From assembly GCF_037975245.1 (NCBI RefSeq), contig NC_092572.1, forward strand, positions 1,525,501 to 1,589,500: DNA of 64,000 nt. Reading direction: 5' to 3'. The notes below the pieces were generated by a model. The model made no database searches and was not told the DNA's origin. It worked only from the letters and a program-made list of their open reading frames with translations. How positions within the stretch are numbered: the first letter of the stretch is position 1; each line of letters starts with the position of its first letter. The translations under genes were made by a program, and so were the position numbers. Below, piece after piece: positions 63,773-64,000 of the stretch. Origin of the DNA: Apostichopus japonicus (taxonomy: Eukaryota > Echinodermata > Holothuroidea > Aspidochirotida > Stichopodidae).

Positions 63773-64000
63773 GTATATAGCACCTCTTGAGAAAAAAAGA
63801 AAATTAGTTTTAATTACGCAATTTGTAGATTCGTGTAAACGGTTAAAAAATGCACTTTCAGTATTTGAATTCGAAGAAAACTCAAAATAATACGGACATG
63901 CCAACATTATTTATTTTATTGTTACAATGTTTCAACTTAAAGTATAATATTATTTTACAAAGGCGAGTATTTGACAATGGGTCGTTATTGATTTCTTTCA

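Overview
The window is animal nuclear DNA. It is AT-rich, its genes are split into many short exons with consensus GT-AG splice sites, and it carries LINE remnants, solo LTRs, a tRNA-derived SINE and microsatellites. The gene families (Ig-like receptors with tyrosine-kinase-type cytoplasmic regions, and membrane-anchored NACHT NTPases) suggest a marine invertebrate deuterostome. A sea cucumber or other echinoderm is my best guess, but that is inference, not something the sequence proves. No prokaryotic-style genes, CRISPR arrays or canonical RNA genes were seen. All exon models were built by hand from splice signals, phase continuity and paralog comparison.

Two gene families are interleaved. 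Family N (minus strand) encodes a single-pass membrane protein whose cytosolic part is a NACHT-type P-loop NTPase. N-A lies at 2154-6076 (frameshifted), N2 at 31042-40702 (complete, with signal peptide, two Ig-like domains, TM and NACHT) and N-B at 52201-55637 (3' end uncertain). Family K (plus strand) encodes signal peptide, a cysteine-rich Ig-like domain, a stalk made of tiny exons, TM and a tyrosine-kinase-like domain. K-A lies at 9258-12180 (pseudogene), K-C at 17668-24892 (complete 16-exon model, 584 residues, a clear pseudokinase) and K-B at 59662 to beyond the window end (N-lobe lysine retained).

Layout: 1-10440 (copy A) and about 47170-60960 (copy B) are diverged copies of one segment holding a divergent N and K pair. 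Copy B carries about 2.9 kb of extra sequence, an L2-like LINE fragment, a 66-unit CCGT microsatellite and a 1.85 kb solo LTR with perfect 5-bp target duplications. Copy A carries a different LTR-like insertion. Between the copies are K-C, a degenerate antisense LINE (25630-28760), N2, and about 6.5 kb of repeat-rich DNA with a SINE and GC-rich repeats.

Working hypothesis: this is a birth-and-death cluster of innate-immune-type membrane receptors. One receptor class signals through a kinase or pseudokinase with phosphotyrosine docking motifs. The other places a STAND-type NTPase directly behind a membrane anchor, with Ig ectodomains in at least one member. The repeated divergent pairing and co-duplication suggest that N and K products may act together; this is inference.
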